From positions 89,290,113 to 89,354,112 of the forward strand of contig NC_080672.1 in the NCBI RefSeq assembly GCF_030247195.1: a stretch of 64,000 nucleotides of DNA. Reading direction: 5' to 3'. Shown piece after piece: positions 1-10,429 of this stretch. The DNA comes from Topomyia yanbarensis (taxonomy: Eukaryota; Arthropoda; Insecta; Diptera; Culicidae). The notes beneath the pieces are model-generated. The model was not told where the DNA came from. It saw nothing but the letters and a program-made list of their open reading frames with translations, and made no database searches. The first letter of the stretch is position 1. Every line of letters begins with the position of its first letter. Made by a program: the position numbers and the translations under genes.

Positions 1-453
1 CTTGTGAATATACTATTCAGCTAAATATAACCATTATCTCACAAAAATGTATAGTTGGTGGTAATCGAGTACCGATCCACAACTATGCGCTGCTAGGCCC
101 CATGCAAAACTGACTCAGACATCACTTCGTTTAAAGTTACATAACTTCTTTTACCAAAGCCGGATTGACTAGCAGTCTTCGACAAAGTTGTAGGCAATTA
201 AATTATTTTTCTTATTTTCACTTACAGTGATAATACGATGCATATAGTGCCACCTAGCGGCGAAAATGCGAGTTAGTGGGTTTTCTCCATGTAAATTGTC
301 GAAAAATCCCATACAAACTTCAGGCTCGTTGGTCCGGTAGCTAAACTTGTCCGATTTGCTTCAAACTTGGAGCAAGTACTTCTGGTGGGACTGGGAATCG
401 ACTCAGGGGTGGGCCGATTGAGTTTTCAAAAATTCGTTATTTTTCTGGGCACT
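1..453 (-). repeat. Probable 3' tail of the adjacent LINE, noncoding
   Basis: No open frame is seen. The stretch directly follows, on the minus strand, the stop codon of the LINE C-terminal fragment at 454-840, so it is most simply that element's 3' untranslated region. Where the element ends cannot be placed, and no poly-A tail or target duplication was identified. Confidence 0.35.
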
Positions 454-840
454 CTAATCTAAGGGTTTTATTATCCCCTTATCGAAGAATTTGCTTCTTT
501 TGTGGAAAAGTGCTACACAGTTACATAATAAATGTGCTGAGTTCTCCTTATCTAGGTTGCAGAAGCGACAGGTATCATCTTCTATTTTTTCTAACTGCTT
601 GAGGCAATATTTACTCGGGCAGTGCCCTGTTACTAAACCACTGAAAGTACTTGAATCCTTTTTAGACATACTAAGCAGCCGTTGTGTTATTATTTTATTT
701 GATGAGATAAATCTTTTAGATTGCCGGGCAGTAGTATTATTTTTCCAAATGTCATCTATAATTAAATTTTCCCAGTTCTTCAATTCCATTTTTATGGTGC
801 ATTCTGAGACCCCACAAAATCTGATGAATAATAAAAACTA
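454..840 (-). pseudogene. LINE C-terminal fragment (Loa/I-like), zinc-knuckle region
   Basis: The minus strand reads about 128 codons from roughly 838 to a stop at 454-456. The readable part holds TGHCPSKYCLKQL followed by CRFCN, and then HLLCNC about nine residues later. This is the Cys-Cys-His-Cys knuckle that closes the ORF2 of RNase H-bearing LINEs after the reverse transcriptase and RNase H domains. The stretch before the first Met (FCGVSECTIK) continues the same frame, so the fragment is 5'-truncated rather than starting at that Met. A stop and unrelated repeat sequence lie upstream. Clade assignment rests on motif memory only; no activity is expected. Confidence 0.7.
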
Positions 841-842
841 GC

Positions 843-1038
843 TATTTCGTTATTTCTAATGGAAATGCCGAAATATCGGTATATGTACATCGAAACCTAA
901 AATATTCGCACATATTTATCCTCATACGGTAACTCTGAAAAGACATTCAATAAGAGTGAAACAATTCATTTGTCAACAGCAGAGAATCGGATTTACTTGT
1001 ACCGTTATTTCGCTATTTCCATTATAAATACCGAAATA
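843..1038. mobile_element. Short inverted-repeat (MITE-like) element
   Basis: Arms of 39 nt at 843-881 and 1000-1038 are reverse complements with about five mismatches. They are separated by a 118-nt AT-rich centre with no ORF. Weaker pairing continues outward by about 15 nt on each side. No clear target duplication was found, so the true ends may lie slightly outside. Sequence at about 2818-2910 looks related. Confidence 0.55.
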
Positions 1039-1737
1039 ACTTATTTTAATAAAACCTTCCAGAAATTAGTAAATGTCGTTGACATTGCCTACCCATCTTT
1101 CTAATCTAAATCAGAAAAATTCTTTTGAAAACCTAACAATTGCACAAGGCGATTTAAACCTACACTTTTGTGAAAACCCGACAAAAACAAAATTACGTCT
1201 TTGCCCAACGAACTTTCTGTCCCGTTGTTGTAGTGAATTATGTCCCCTTGATGTGGTGAAGTTTATAACCGCAAAAGTTCGTTTTTCCCTGCCCATTTCT
1301 CAAAGCGTAATTTATTATGAATATTTTACATGCTTTTTTAACATTTTGCAAAGCGTTATGATTGCGATTACAAAGGGAAATGTTCGTTGAATGATATTTA
1401 TAAAATGTTTTCATACATAATAATATGCTCAAACCTTAACCAAGTAGGTTTCTTAGAGTAGAATTTTCACAATATCCCTGCAATTTTCACGTATGGTAAT
1501 CGATAACGAATTCAGTACCAACACATGAATTTAATAGAGCTTTTCACTTGTGTAGTCGCGATATTTACAAACAAAATAAGTAAAATGCATCCTTTACACA
1601 ACGAAACCACCAGGGCTTATCTAATCATCAATCGCACCCGCACTACCGCTTGCCATGAGGAAAACATACCAAAGAGCACACGTCAATTATAACTTCATTG
1701 TATACACCACAGTGCCCTCTGGAACGCGCGCCGTGGT
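1039..1737. other. AT-rich noncoding stretch
   Basis: Short opposed open frames at 1073-1390 and 1111-1296 overlap on both strands and have no recognisable domain. I treat them as chance frames. No RNA gene or repeat boundary was recognised. Confidence 0.4.
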
Positions 1738-1834
1738 GAATTTTAGAGGTGTGCTCCGCGCCACCGATTTCAAGTAAAAATAGCCACCCTATTTTTACCT
1801 GGAATCGGCGGCGCGGCGCACGCCTCCAGAATTT
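1738..1834. repeat. Long GC-rich hairpin
   Basis: Two 46-nt arms, 1738-1783 and 1789-1834, are reverse complements with roughly eight mismatches and only a 5-nt loop (CCACC). The arms are much richer in G+C than their surroundings, with CGCGCC-type blocks near the base. No target duplication was seen. It could be a tiny fold-back element or the core of a larger repeat. Confidence 0.6.
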
Positions 1835-1976
1835 ATCTGTACACGCACCTGACGCCACATATAATTTAACGAGCGAGAGCGCGGTTCTCTCGCATCAAGC
1901 CACCCCATTGCCAATCCATTTATTCAGCTTCAAAAGAAAGAGCTTTCTGCTTTTTCTGTGGTGTGTCATAATTGTA

Positions 1977-2560
1977 GGGGAAGATGGGGTAAAACGCACC
2001 CCCTAAGGAAATATGATCATAACTCAGCTATATTCCATCAATTGGGAGAATTTAATTAATGATATCCTTTATTCAACATTTTCTTCTGTAACCAATATCA
2101 AAACGCTTTGCAAAATGTTCAAAGACGTAAAGATAATTCAATTCTTCAAAATCATTAAAAATTACATTTTGAAAAATGCCTTTAAATAATCTTAAGTTAT
2201 GCAATTAGTAGATTTACCGAACGGTTTTTCTGTTTTCGATTAAAAAACCATTCAAATCCAAAAAGAGGGCATTTTGCCCGAATTATTTTACACATTTTTC
2301 ATATGTAGTGCGACTGAATAATGAACAACGGCATAAATAGAACTGGAATGCTCTGATAGAATAGTGAAACATCATTTATAAGAGCTGAAAATCCTTGTCG
2401 CCACAATAATTACATGCGTAGAGCATGTTATTGCTTTTTGTTTATTTCTCAAGCTGCTATTGACTATTGCGGACTTCCCTTTTCTCGAAATTTTCAGCAG
2501 CTATCGAAATAAGCAAGGGCTGCATTTTGCCCCGGGGGTGCGTTTTACTCCATCTTCCCC
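1977..2560. mobile_element. MITE with 27-bp terminal inverted repeats and TA target site
   Basis: The left end 1977-2003 (starting GGGGAAGATGGGGTAAAAC) and the right end 2534-2560 are 27-bp reverse complements with one mismatch. Each is flanked by TA (1975-1976 and 2561-2562), as expected for Tc1/mariner-type TA insertion. The 584-bp element is AT-rich and has no transposase frame, so it is non-autonomous. The short minus-strand frame at 2501-2746 crosses the right end and is incidental. Confidence 0.75.
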
Positions 2561-2562
2561 TA

Positions 2563-3232
2563 TCTTCCGTGTATGCATGAGCTGGCACGCCAATACATCA
2601 TTAGAATGAAATGCTATCAGCGCCTGGCAGCAGTCATGGGAAGTATTACCTACCGTCGAAGAATGAGAGCTGACATGAAACGCAGCAGCTGCAGCTTTTT
2701 TACACGTGTTGCAGTTCATTCGATGAAAAAGAGGCAGTCCTAGCAACGCTTGCTACTTGAGTGAATTGTACCGACCAATCATGGATCAGATAATTACTAC
2801 TTTCATAAAACCCATCATTTCCGTTATTTTTGGTAATTATACATCCTACGGAATTGGATACAAAATTGTTGTACATATTTCCAATCGGATAGCGAAATAA
2901 TCTTATTTTTCCATTCAGTACAACGGCAGATTTAAACGTTAAATTTCACGCTTAAAAAATCGGGTTAAATTCCGGCAGAAAATTTTGAAACGGAACCCCT
3001 ATATTGAAACGTTAGAAGTATTCTACTTCAAAAATTATGTCCCGATTTTGTCACTATCCCCGTTTTATCTAAATTCGCTAATGGGCTTATAATAACGGGT
3101 CGTCTTAATATTCAATTAGTAAAAAATCGGAATATTTGAACACACATATTATTGCTTCAAAATGACTATAAAAACTGTATAAATGATTGTTCTATATTAT
3201 TGTAAGCCTGATTAGCGCCTCGAACATCGGTA
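2563..3232. other. Noncoding stretch between two inverted-repeat elements
   Basis: No frame of interest. Around 2818-2910 the sequence resembles the arms of the inverted-repeat element at 843-1038 (phrases such as GCGAAATAA), suggesting a decayed relative. The rest is AT-rich and unassigned. Confidence 0.35.
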
Positions 3233-4664
3233 ACACTAGTTTACAGCTTTTCTGAACTAAATAAGCTGGTGGTCATTTTCAATGTAAAATCGTGTGCTGA
3301 ATCCGAAAATAAAGTACAAAAAACTTACAGTAGAACAGTTTTCGAGTTACAGTAAAAAAATGAATTACACCTATAAAATTAAAAGTACGTTCAGTAAAAT
3401 CCAAATATCTTCGGTTGTAGTGCATCGATGTGAAATATTATAATGTTAAAATTAAGGTAATTGAATTCACTTTCGATCGTTAGAACATTTTGATTCAGTG
3501 TGACTACTGGTTCTGGCGTAATTTACGAATTTATTGAACTTTTTCTTAATTTTTCGTAATTTTTTGAAGTAAAATGAGCGGTTGGTCAATATTTTGGGCA
3601 AGATAAAGCTTTCCAAAAAATGTATTTGTATGGGAAATTAAAGCCTGCTAATAACCAATGAAAATAAGCACTTATTGGGTTAAATCGGATGGAAATTACG
3701 AAAGTTATTCAATTTTTTGTAGAATGGAGATTTTTGAGTTTCTCTGGGTCAACTTATTGAACCGTCTCGATTCCAATTTTTTCTAGGGTTTGTTTCATAA
3801 TGTATGAAAGATTCTCTGTCATAATTCAGTTAAGCAAGTAAATTGAATAATTTGAAGAGAATTTAATGTGGGGTAACATTCGGACTCAAATCCAAATGAT
3901 TCAAGACTTCTGATAACAATAATTACAGGCTCAGTGGAGTAATGTCATCAAAAATTTGGCATTAAAAATACGCATAATCTTTACATGTGTCATACAGAAG
4001 CGTGTATGCTCAAAATACGTTGTAAAGTGCACGCTCCACAACGCCTTGATACAGACATCGGAAGTTTATGACGGTGCAAAATGTTAAATTCGGACACTAG
4101 CTTCACGACTGATGACTTATCCACCGATTTCGTCACGTTTTGGTCTACTAACAATTTATTTTACGTTATAAAAACGTCTTGAAGTTTATAATTTGAAATT
4201 ATATTGGATTCACATTGGCTTCCACGATGTATCGATTTTACTGTACTGGTTCACAAAACTTCAATGTACTACAATATATTACGAAAAAATCTAAGTACAA
4301 TTACAAAATATTCTACGTTCTTCAAATCATTAAGAAATTAAGAAAAAGTATAATAGATTCGTAAATAAAACCAGAACCAGTGGTCGCATTAAAACAAAAT
4401 GTTCTAACGATCGAAAGTGCATTCAATTACCTTTAATTCAACATTATAATATTTCATATCGATGCACTACAACCGAAGGAATTTGGATTTTACTGAACGC
4501 ACTTTTTATTTTAAAGGTGAAACTCAGTTTTTTACTGTAACTCGAAAACTGTTCTACTGTAAATTTTTTGGACCTCACTTTCGGATTCAGCACGAAATTT
4601 TACATCAGAAATGGTGTTCGAATCTTGAAGTTCAGATTTTCATTTTAATTTTGTAAACTAGTGT
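3233..4664. mobile_element. Long inverted-repeat (fold-back) element
   Basis: The termini ACACTAGTTTAC (3233-3244) and its exact reverse complement (4653-4664) bound arms of about 330 bp each, roughly 3233-3565 and 4320-4664. The arms pair along most of their length, for example around the shared stretches CGATCGTTAGAACATTTTG and GTTTTCGAGTTACAGTAAAA. The roughly 750-bp centre has no substantial ORF. I saw no convincing target duplication. No coding capacity is apparent, so this is a non-autonomous fold-back or large MITE. Confidence 0.7.
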
Positions 4665-5466
4665 AATTATTTGATAAGATTCAATGTCTGGAAGAAATGA
4701 AAGCTGCACTAAGCGACAAAGATATATTGCAGATTCACAAATCGAAAAGCAGTTCATAAAACCATGAGATACCGTCGAACACACAAATAATTTACAAATT
4801 CGTAAGCAACCAAATGAAAAAACTGAAAGTTGATTCATGAATTAAACATCTAAATATGCAAATTGATACCCTGAACATGAGTCACATTCCTACGTGTGCA
4901 AAATCCAATTTTTAAATCTTGAATATGATTTACATTACTTTATGAAAAAATAAGATGTAAAACTCAAACATACACTGTCGAGATAGCGCAAATCGAAATT
5001 AAAAAGTTTTCAAAAAGCTCATAAAATCTTGAACATCGTTTAATTCCCGGCTCTGTTATTCGATGAATTGTAATAAAAAACAAAACATGTTCGAGTATCA
5101 AGCACAGTAACCAAATGAGAGATTTTTTTGCGTAAACGGGTTTTTTTGACCACACAAATGGTTTCATGAATACGAGGCTCATCATTCATGTTTGCGGAAT
5201 GAGATTGGTCTTAAATTTTAGTGAACGGCTCACTTTACATAATCGTGATTTTTCTCATGAATTTATGAACAGATTTTTCCAAGTACATAATACTAAGTAC
5301 ATTATTCAATTGTTTTATAAACCCATTGATGTTGATCACAAAAATTTAAAAAAATGCAAATGAATGAAAAACAGAACAAAACTCAAAAGAAGAAACCAAC
5401 GTAAAAGAAAAATTCAAATGTATGAACAATAGTGAATCATTTAGTGTTCTAGATTAGTAAAGAAGA
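4665..5466. repeat. Noncoding; decayed relative of the 23-24 kb fold-back repeat
   Basis: No gene found. The part near 5245-5277 (AATCGTGATTTTT then CATGAATTTATGAACAGATT) resembles the right end of the repeat at about 24049-24098. The text upstream shares its CATGAA-rich style. Boundaries are unclear. Confidence 0.4.
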
Positions 5467-5476
5467 TGTAATATTA

Positions 5477-5646
5477 GGGTGGGCATAGCGTAGTTGGTAA
5501 ATCAATTGCCTTGTGTGCAGCTCAGTTGGATTCGATTCCCAACCCCCGAATGTGGGGTTAGAGATTTTTCTAAAGACAAAAATTTTAACCGGAAAAGAAA
5601 CGAAATACCCTAAGGTTAAAAAACTCTACAATCGAAACAAAAAAGG
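5477..5646 (+). mobile_element. tRNA-derived SINE, copy 1
   Basis: The 5' part is tRNA-like, with a pol III A box TAGCGTAGTTGG at 5486-5497 and a B box GATTCGATTCC at 5529-5539. A tRNA-unrelated body follows and ends in an A-rich tail (AATCGAAACAAAAAA). It is flanked by a perfect 10-bp target duplication TGTAATATTA at 5467-5476 and 5647-5656. The flanking repeat extends to 12 bp with one mismatch. The body matches copy 2 at 45860-46026. It would depend on a LINE for mobilisation. I suspect a Feilai-type mosquito SINE, but the name is unconfirmed. Confidence 0.88.
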
Positions 5647-5656
5647 TGTAATATTA

Positions 5657-8600
5657 TGAAATGGGGACACGCGAAAATTGAAACTATATTTGTTAGTTTA
5701 AAGATTACGATTATTTTTGATCAGTAATTCAAATTTAACTTATAGTTACATTTTATCATTCAACTGTCTAATTTGGGTGAACATTATTGGCTTACAATCT
5801 TGCACAATATGTTTTGTACTCGGCGTCTACCTGACTTGCAGTACGCCATCGCCGCTAACGAGCAACTTTAATCGACTTTCGCCGAAACGGAACCAATTTC
5901 GCCAGCCCGCCAGCTGGTAACCGTTTTCATCGCGATAAATCGGAACCAATATCCCACCGATGCCGCCCGAGGCGAACGTCAGTGTTAATTAATAACAAAT
6001 ATCGTCATATTATGTTTGAATAGAACCCAAATGCCGGAATTTCAATTTTCATTTGTTCCCGGTCGGTCAATCGATCGGTAGGTCGGTCGGTCGGTCAATC
6101 GACCAGTTGAAGCAGCATTTCGAACAGATTGCCTTCGGTCACACGGCATGTGGAGCAAAATCGATCGAAACCGTAAAATTGGTTGCCACCCGCGCATGCA
6201 ATCGACCTTCTGGGGGTCGCCAGTGTTGGTCCCTATTACCGAAATTTGTTTGCTGATGCATATTGTTCAGAAATTAATTAAAAACGCTCGCGCAAAGTTT
6301 ACCCAGTCGAAGAATTACGGATGAGATCCTGACCGCGCCGGATGTGGTTCTACAAATCCGTGTTCATCGGATTCGCACCAGCGCACAGTGGCAAACGTGT
6401 ATCGCCGCAACACAACGTGCCAAAAGTTCAAATAGTGATGAACCGGTTTGCGAGTTCTGGGTCGGACCAGGGAAGCAGAAATAATCATTTTGTTTGTAGT
6501 AGACCCTGCAGTTTTCCGGAGGTTTATGACCGGATACGTGCACCATGTTCGGCTGGCAGCTGTATGGTGGGAAACCACGAAACACATACACACACATATA
6601 TACACGCACACTGACGGACTGTGTGCCACCGAGCCACGAAGATGATGTGGTCTCGACCCAAAATGTCCTTCCCACAGGGCACCGACAACGGCAGAGATCG
6701 TGGCATACCATCAGTTGCTGGGTAGTAAATTATAGCATCGTTTGACTTGGTGCAAAATTGGAACTCTTGCTGGGCGGGTACATGCTGTTGCTACAATGTT
6801 GCTGGTGGATCGGACGTGAACGATGGCAGGCAGGTCTATCCGGCAGACAGTGGACACTACATTCTGCTGGCTAGAAGCGCCAACTTACAAGAAACAGGTG
6901 ACACTCGCAGGTCACGTCGGGAAGCGTGAGAATTTATTGCGACATGTGGGCAGCAGCACGGGAAAATGAACACTTTTCACCAAGTTCAACCTTGTTGAAT
7001 AATGTGAAACATGGCGATGGGACTCGGTTTTCTCGTGTCCACACTCGGAGGCGCAAAAGGGCAGTAAAATTCTAGCGAATGTGTATGATAATTGAAAGAC
7101 AGTTCAATTTTCTGTTCGTTAGCCAGGGCCAGGGACGTTCACTAACTAGGCAGGACATTACACTGCGGCCATGCGGAAGATGTGTTTTTCTGTCACGTCG
7201 CATCGTCTGCATGTGTATTCTGTCACCCAGCTTGGTAGAGACTTGCACACCGAACCGATGTCGACGCTCGGACAGATAGTTATGATTATGATTATGTATA
7301 GCAAAACCTTCATAGCTTAAATCTTGATTTTGGATGCTGCACGGCTAATGGATAGTACATTATCTTTAGAAATTAGCTGACTCGTTTCTATTCCTCTGCG
7401 GATCCACGTCTTACTGCATCCACGAACGGATAATAAATCATTTTACTTTTCTACTTACGGACATGGAAGTCTGATTTATGATTACAACGCACTGCCGGCT
7501 TCTGATTAGCTTTAATACCTGAAAATAGACAAAGAAGAAGGAAAACATTAATTGAAGTTGCCAAAGGTTTTCTTTTCCCATATCTTAATAACTAGCAATT
7601 AACCTAGAAAACTACTTCAGTCGGACACCATCAGCGGCCAGCAGGCAGACCGAGAAGGGCGAAATGCTCCAAAAAATTAAATTCAATCAAATCAACCGAG
7701 GCAAATGCTCGACTCTCGCCCAGAAGTAGCACATGCACGACTCCAGCTGCACCATTAGTGTGGAAATTGATCAACTCCCAAACAACTGAAAGTAGGTGCC
7801 CGTTTGGAAAATTGTTTCCAAATGACTGCAACTATGCTACTTTTCGACGCGTCAGTCTGTTTCCATACGTGTGTGCTTTGTTAAGCTCAATTTAGCTCCC
7901 GGCCCCAGAAAATCACTTTCATCTCACATTGGCCTAATGGCGCTGTTTTTGTTTCGCCCAGCAACTGCCAAGTCGCGAAGATTTCATCGAAACGGCACGG
8001 ATCTTCCGAGCAGTGGCTGTCCGCTGTCGGTGCTCATAAGCACACCCACTGCTCACTATGTTTCTCTTGTTTAAAGCTGGGTAGCTCAACGTGATTTAGG
8101 AAGATCGGATGCACCTTAGCGAGCTATAGATCTTCTAGTCACTCGGAAATAAAAGTGTGGTTCTAATTTTTTAGGAACTTGCGGTTCTCGATTAATCTGT
8201 TCCAAGTCGGGAATGCTTTTTTGTCCTCTAGCTCTTTTCAACGGAAAGAACAAAACTATAAAGTTTCTCCTTCCGTTCAAATATCAACCTTGTCACATTG
8301 ACTATCCGAGAGTTTGTTCATCTACCGAACAGATTTAAATCTAGCTAAAATCAGAGATGTGGGTAAATTAACTCCACGAAAATCCGTTCCTATAAATCTT
8401 TCTCTTCTAGCTCGAATTTATGCAGCAGCTGGTGGCGACGATTCATATCTTCTTACCCCCCTCACCCGTTCGCTATCTGCACTTTTTGTGGTTTAAGGTT
8501 ATGAATGTGATCCCCGGATGCTCCGTGTTCAGTGTGTTAAAATATGATACAGGTCAGAACATCCGATCATCTGATCGTTCACGGTGACGCAACTCTGCAG

Positions 8601-8883
8601 CAGCAGCAAAAAGAGCAGCGAACAAATTGGAACCCCAACACGAAACGAAACGAAATGAAAGAGCAAAAGTCAGTAGCGCACATAAATTATTATCCCAGTA
8701 GCATAGCATCATGCTGCGGTTTGGATGCAGCCAGCTAGCGAACCAGTGGGTCAGCGCACTGTCATTCGGCAAATTGTTTGCTAGGTTGGCGGATTCAGCC
8801 TGTTTACACTGTCGGCACGCCGTCGGGCAGATGTTGCGAGGGAATTAACTAGCAAAGTGATTAGGATTCGAAAGACACCATAG
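5657..8883. other. Noncoding, mostly single-copy-looking DNA
   Basis: No convincing gene. Open frames here are short, overlap on both strands (for example 6315-6745) and carry no recognised domain. Higher-GC patches at about 5820-6300, 6300-7250 and 7850-8870 contrast with the AT-rich repeats and could include host regulatory or untranslated DNA. A short GGTC-rich microsatellite lies at about 6058-6103 and a CA tract at about 6583-6607. Confidence 0.45.
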
Positions 8884-9116
8884 ATTCTCGTCAGGCACGT
8901 AGCCAGAGGGGGGGCTAGGGGGCTAAAGCCCCCCCCCCGAAATTTTTCAAAAATAAATTTAAAAAACCGGTGACTTTTAACAAAACTTGTTGCTTATTTG
9001 GTTTGAACAAATTATTGAGAAAAAGTTAAAGAAGGCTATTTCTAACCACCGAAGGCAATGGTCACGAAATTCAGTGTGCTTTATGCTTTTGCTCGAGCCA
9101 GTGCGAAGCGAACAAC

Positions 9117-9380
9117 AAAAACCTATTTTAATCCACCTAGCGGTGCAATTGTGCCTTTCTCAATCATGAATCACGAGAATGTGTGCGTTGTTTATATTCA
9201 TTAAAAACTTTTAAATGCTTATATTACATTTTATTATTATACATCACATGACAACTATATACAGGAAAATAAATCATTATTCGAGTTCTAAAATTTTGGA
9301 AAAGAAAAAACAGCCTCGGTAATATTGAACTGAAAAACCTGTTTTAATCCACCTAGCGGTGCAATTGTGCCTTTCTCATT
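9117..9380 (+). repeat. Two tandem left ends of a hairpin-terminated repeat family
   Basis: The phrase AATCCACCTAGCGGTGCAAT followed by TGTGCCTTTCTCA occurs at about 9121-9162 and again at about 9337-9378, some 216 bp apart. Both are preceded by an AAACCT-type start. Related left ends occur at 14891-14934, 44224-44264 and 45478-45520. The terminal GCCTTTCTCA (second copy 9369-9378) is the reverse complement of TGAGAAAGGC at the family's right ends. Confidence 0.75.
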
Positions 9381-9888
9381 TCTCGAAACTATGGCACGGA
9401 GGCTTTTTATGTTCAACATAATTGTGGAAATGTCCATTACATTCTTAGTACACTTTGCACTTATACACAATGGCATGCCAGCCACGAACTTGGTGAGCTA
9501 CGTGTCGACGGTGAAACACTTGAAACAAAAAAATATCATACTCCATTCGCCTAATCAGCATTAGATCAATGTTATCTGCTTGCTAACTCATTTTGTCATG
9601 CGAGGATGGGCATGTGAGGAGGGCGAAAGTCCCATGAACGAACGACTCCCCAGCTTAAATTGGTATGCTTTGTAATATAGTGGTGGTTTAAAGATGATGG
9701 GGTTGAAAGGGAGGGGTATGAGGTGGTGGTCTGAGGGGTGATTTAAGGAGATTTTTAAAGGAGGGGAGTGAACAGTAGAGGGGGGTGTAACCCCTCTCCG
9801 TAAACCATCAACTACGCCCCTGTTAAAATCCAGAAACCTTATGCTAGTCGAAAAAAAAATTTAGGTTGACGTTTTTCAGAGTGATTGC
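9381..9888. repeat. Internal repeat segment with an orphan hAT-like terminus
   Basis: G-rich purine-biased sequence at about 9598-9800 leads to CTACGCCCCTG ending at 9822. Read on the minus strand this is CAGGGGCGTAG, the same type of end as the large hAT-like element around it. No partner end or 8-bp duplication was found nearby. It is probably a truncated hAT-like terminus. Confidence 0.45.
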
Positions 9889-10429
9889 ATAACCTTTCTA
9901 TATGAGAAAGGCAAAAATGTGCAAAATCCAAAAAAGTGAATCTTCGTCAAATTTTTTTTCGTGTTTGCATCAAATCTCGACGTTTTATGCACCTTGAATA
10001 CATTTAGCATAAAAAATAAAAATTCTATTTTTAATTTTTCCAATAGTTTTTATGAGAAATTTCTGTGTGGCCGCACTCTGAAACCCGTAATTCCGGAACC
10101 AGAATTCCGATCGATCCAAAATTCAATAGCAGTCGATGGGAAGGTTGCACCTTTCATTTGAGACTAAGTTTGGGCAAATCGGTCTAGCCATCTCTGAGAA
10201 AAATGAGTGACATTATTTGACACATACGCACATACATACACACACACACACACACATACACACACACATACACACACACATACATACACACATACACACA
10301 CACATACAGACTTTTTCCGATCTCGACGAACTGAGTCGAATGGGATATGACACTCGGCCCTCCGGGCCGGGATTAGGTTGACGTTTTTCAGAGTGATTGC
10401 ATAACCTTTCTATATGAGAAAGGCAAAAA
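9889..10429 (+). repeat. Repeat module between right ends 1 and 2, with CA microsatellite
   Basis: The module is bounded by two copies of the family's right end. Each carries the hairpin CCTTTCT-loop-AGAAAGG (stems 9893-9899/9905-9911 and 10405-10411/10417-10423) followed by CAAAAA. Between them are a conserved core (CCGGAACCAGAATTCC, GGTTGCACCTTTCATTTGAG), a CA-rich microsatellite at about 10221-10309, and the CGGCCCTCCGGGCCGGGATT block at about 10354-10373. A close relative of the whole module lies at 46027-46477. The frame at 9961-10161 follows repeat sequence and is not considered a gene. Confidence 0.78.

Noticed and set aside
5477..5560. A functional tRNA gene
   Set aside because: A and B boxes are present, but the sequence continues into a SINE body with an A-rich tail and target duplications, and a second copy exists at 45860.
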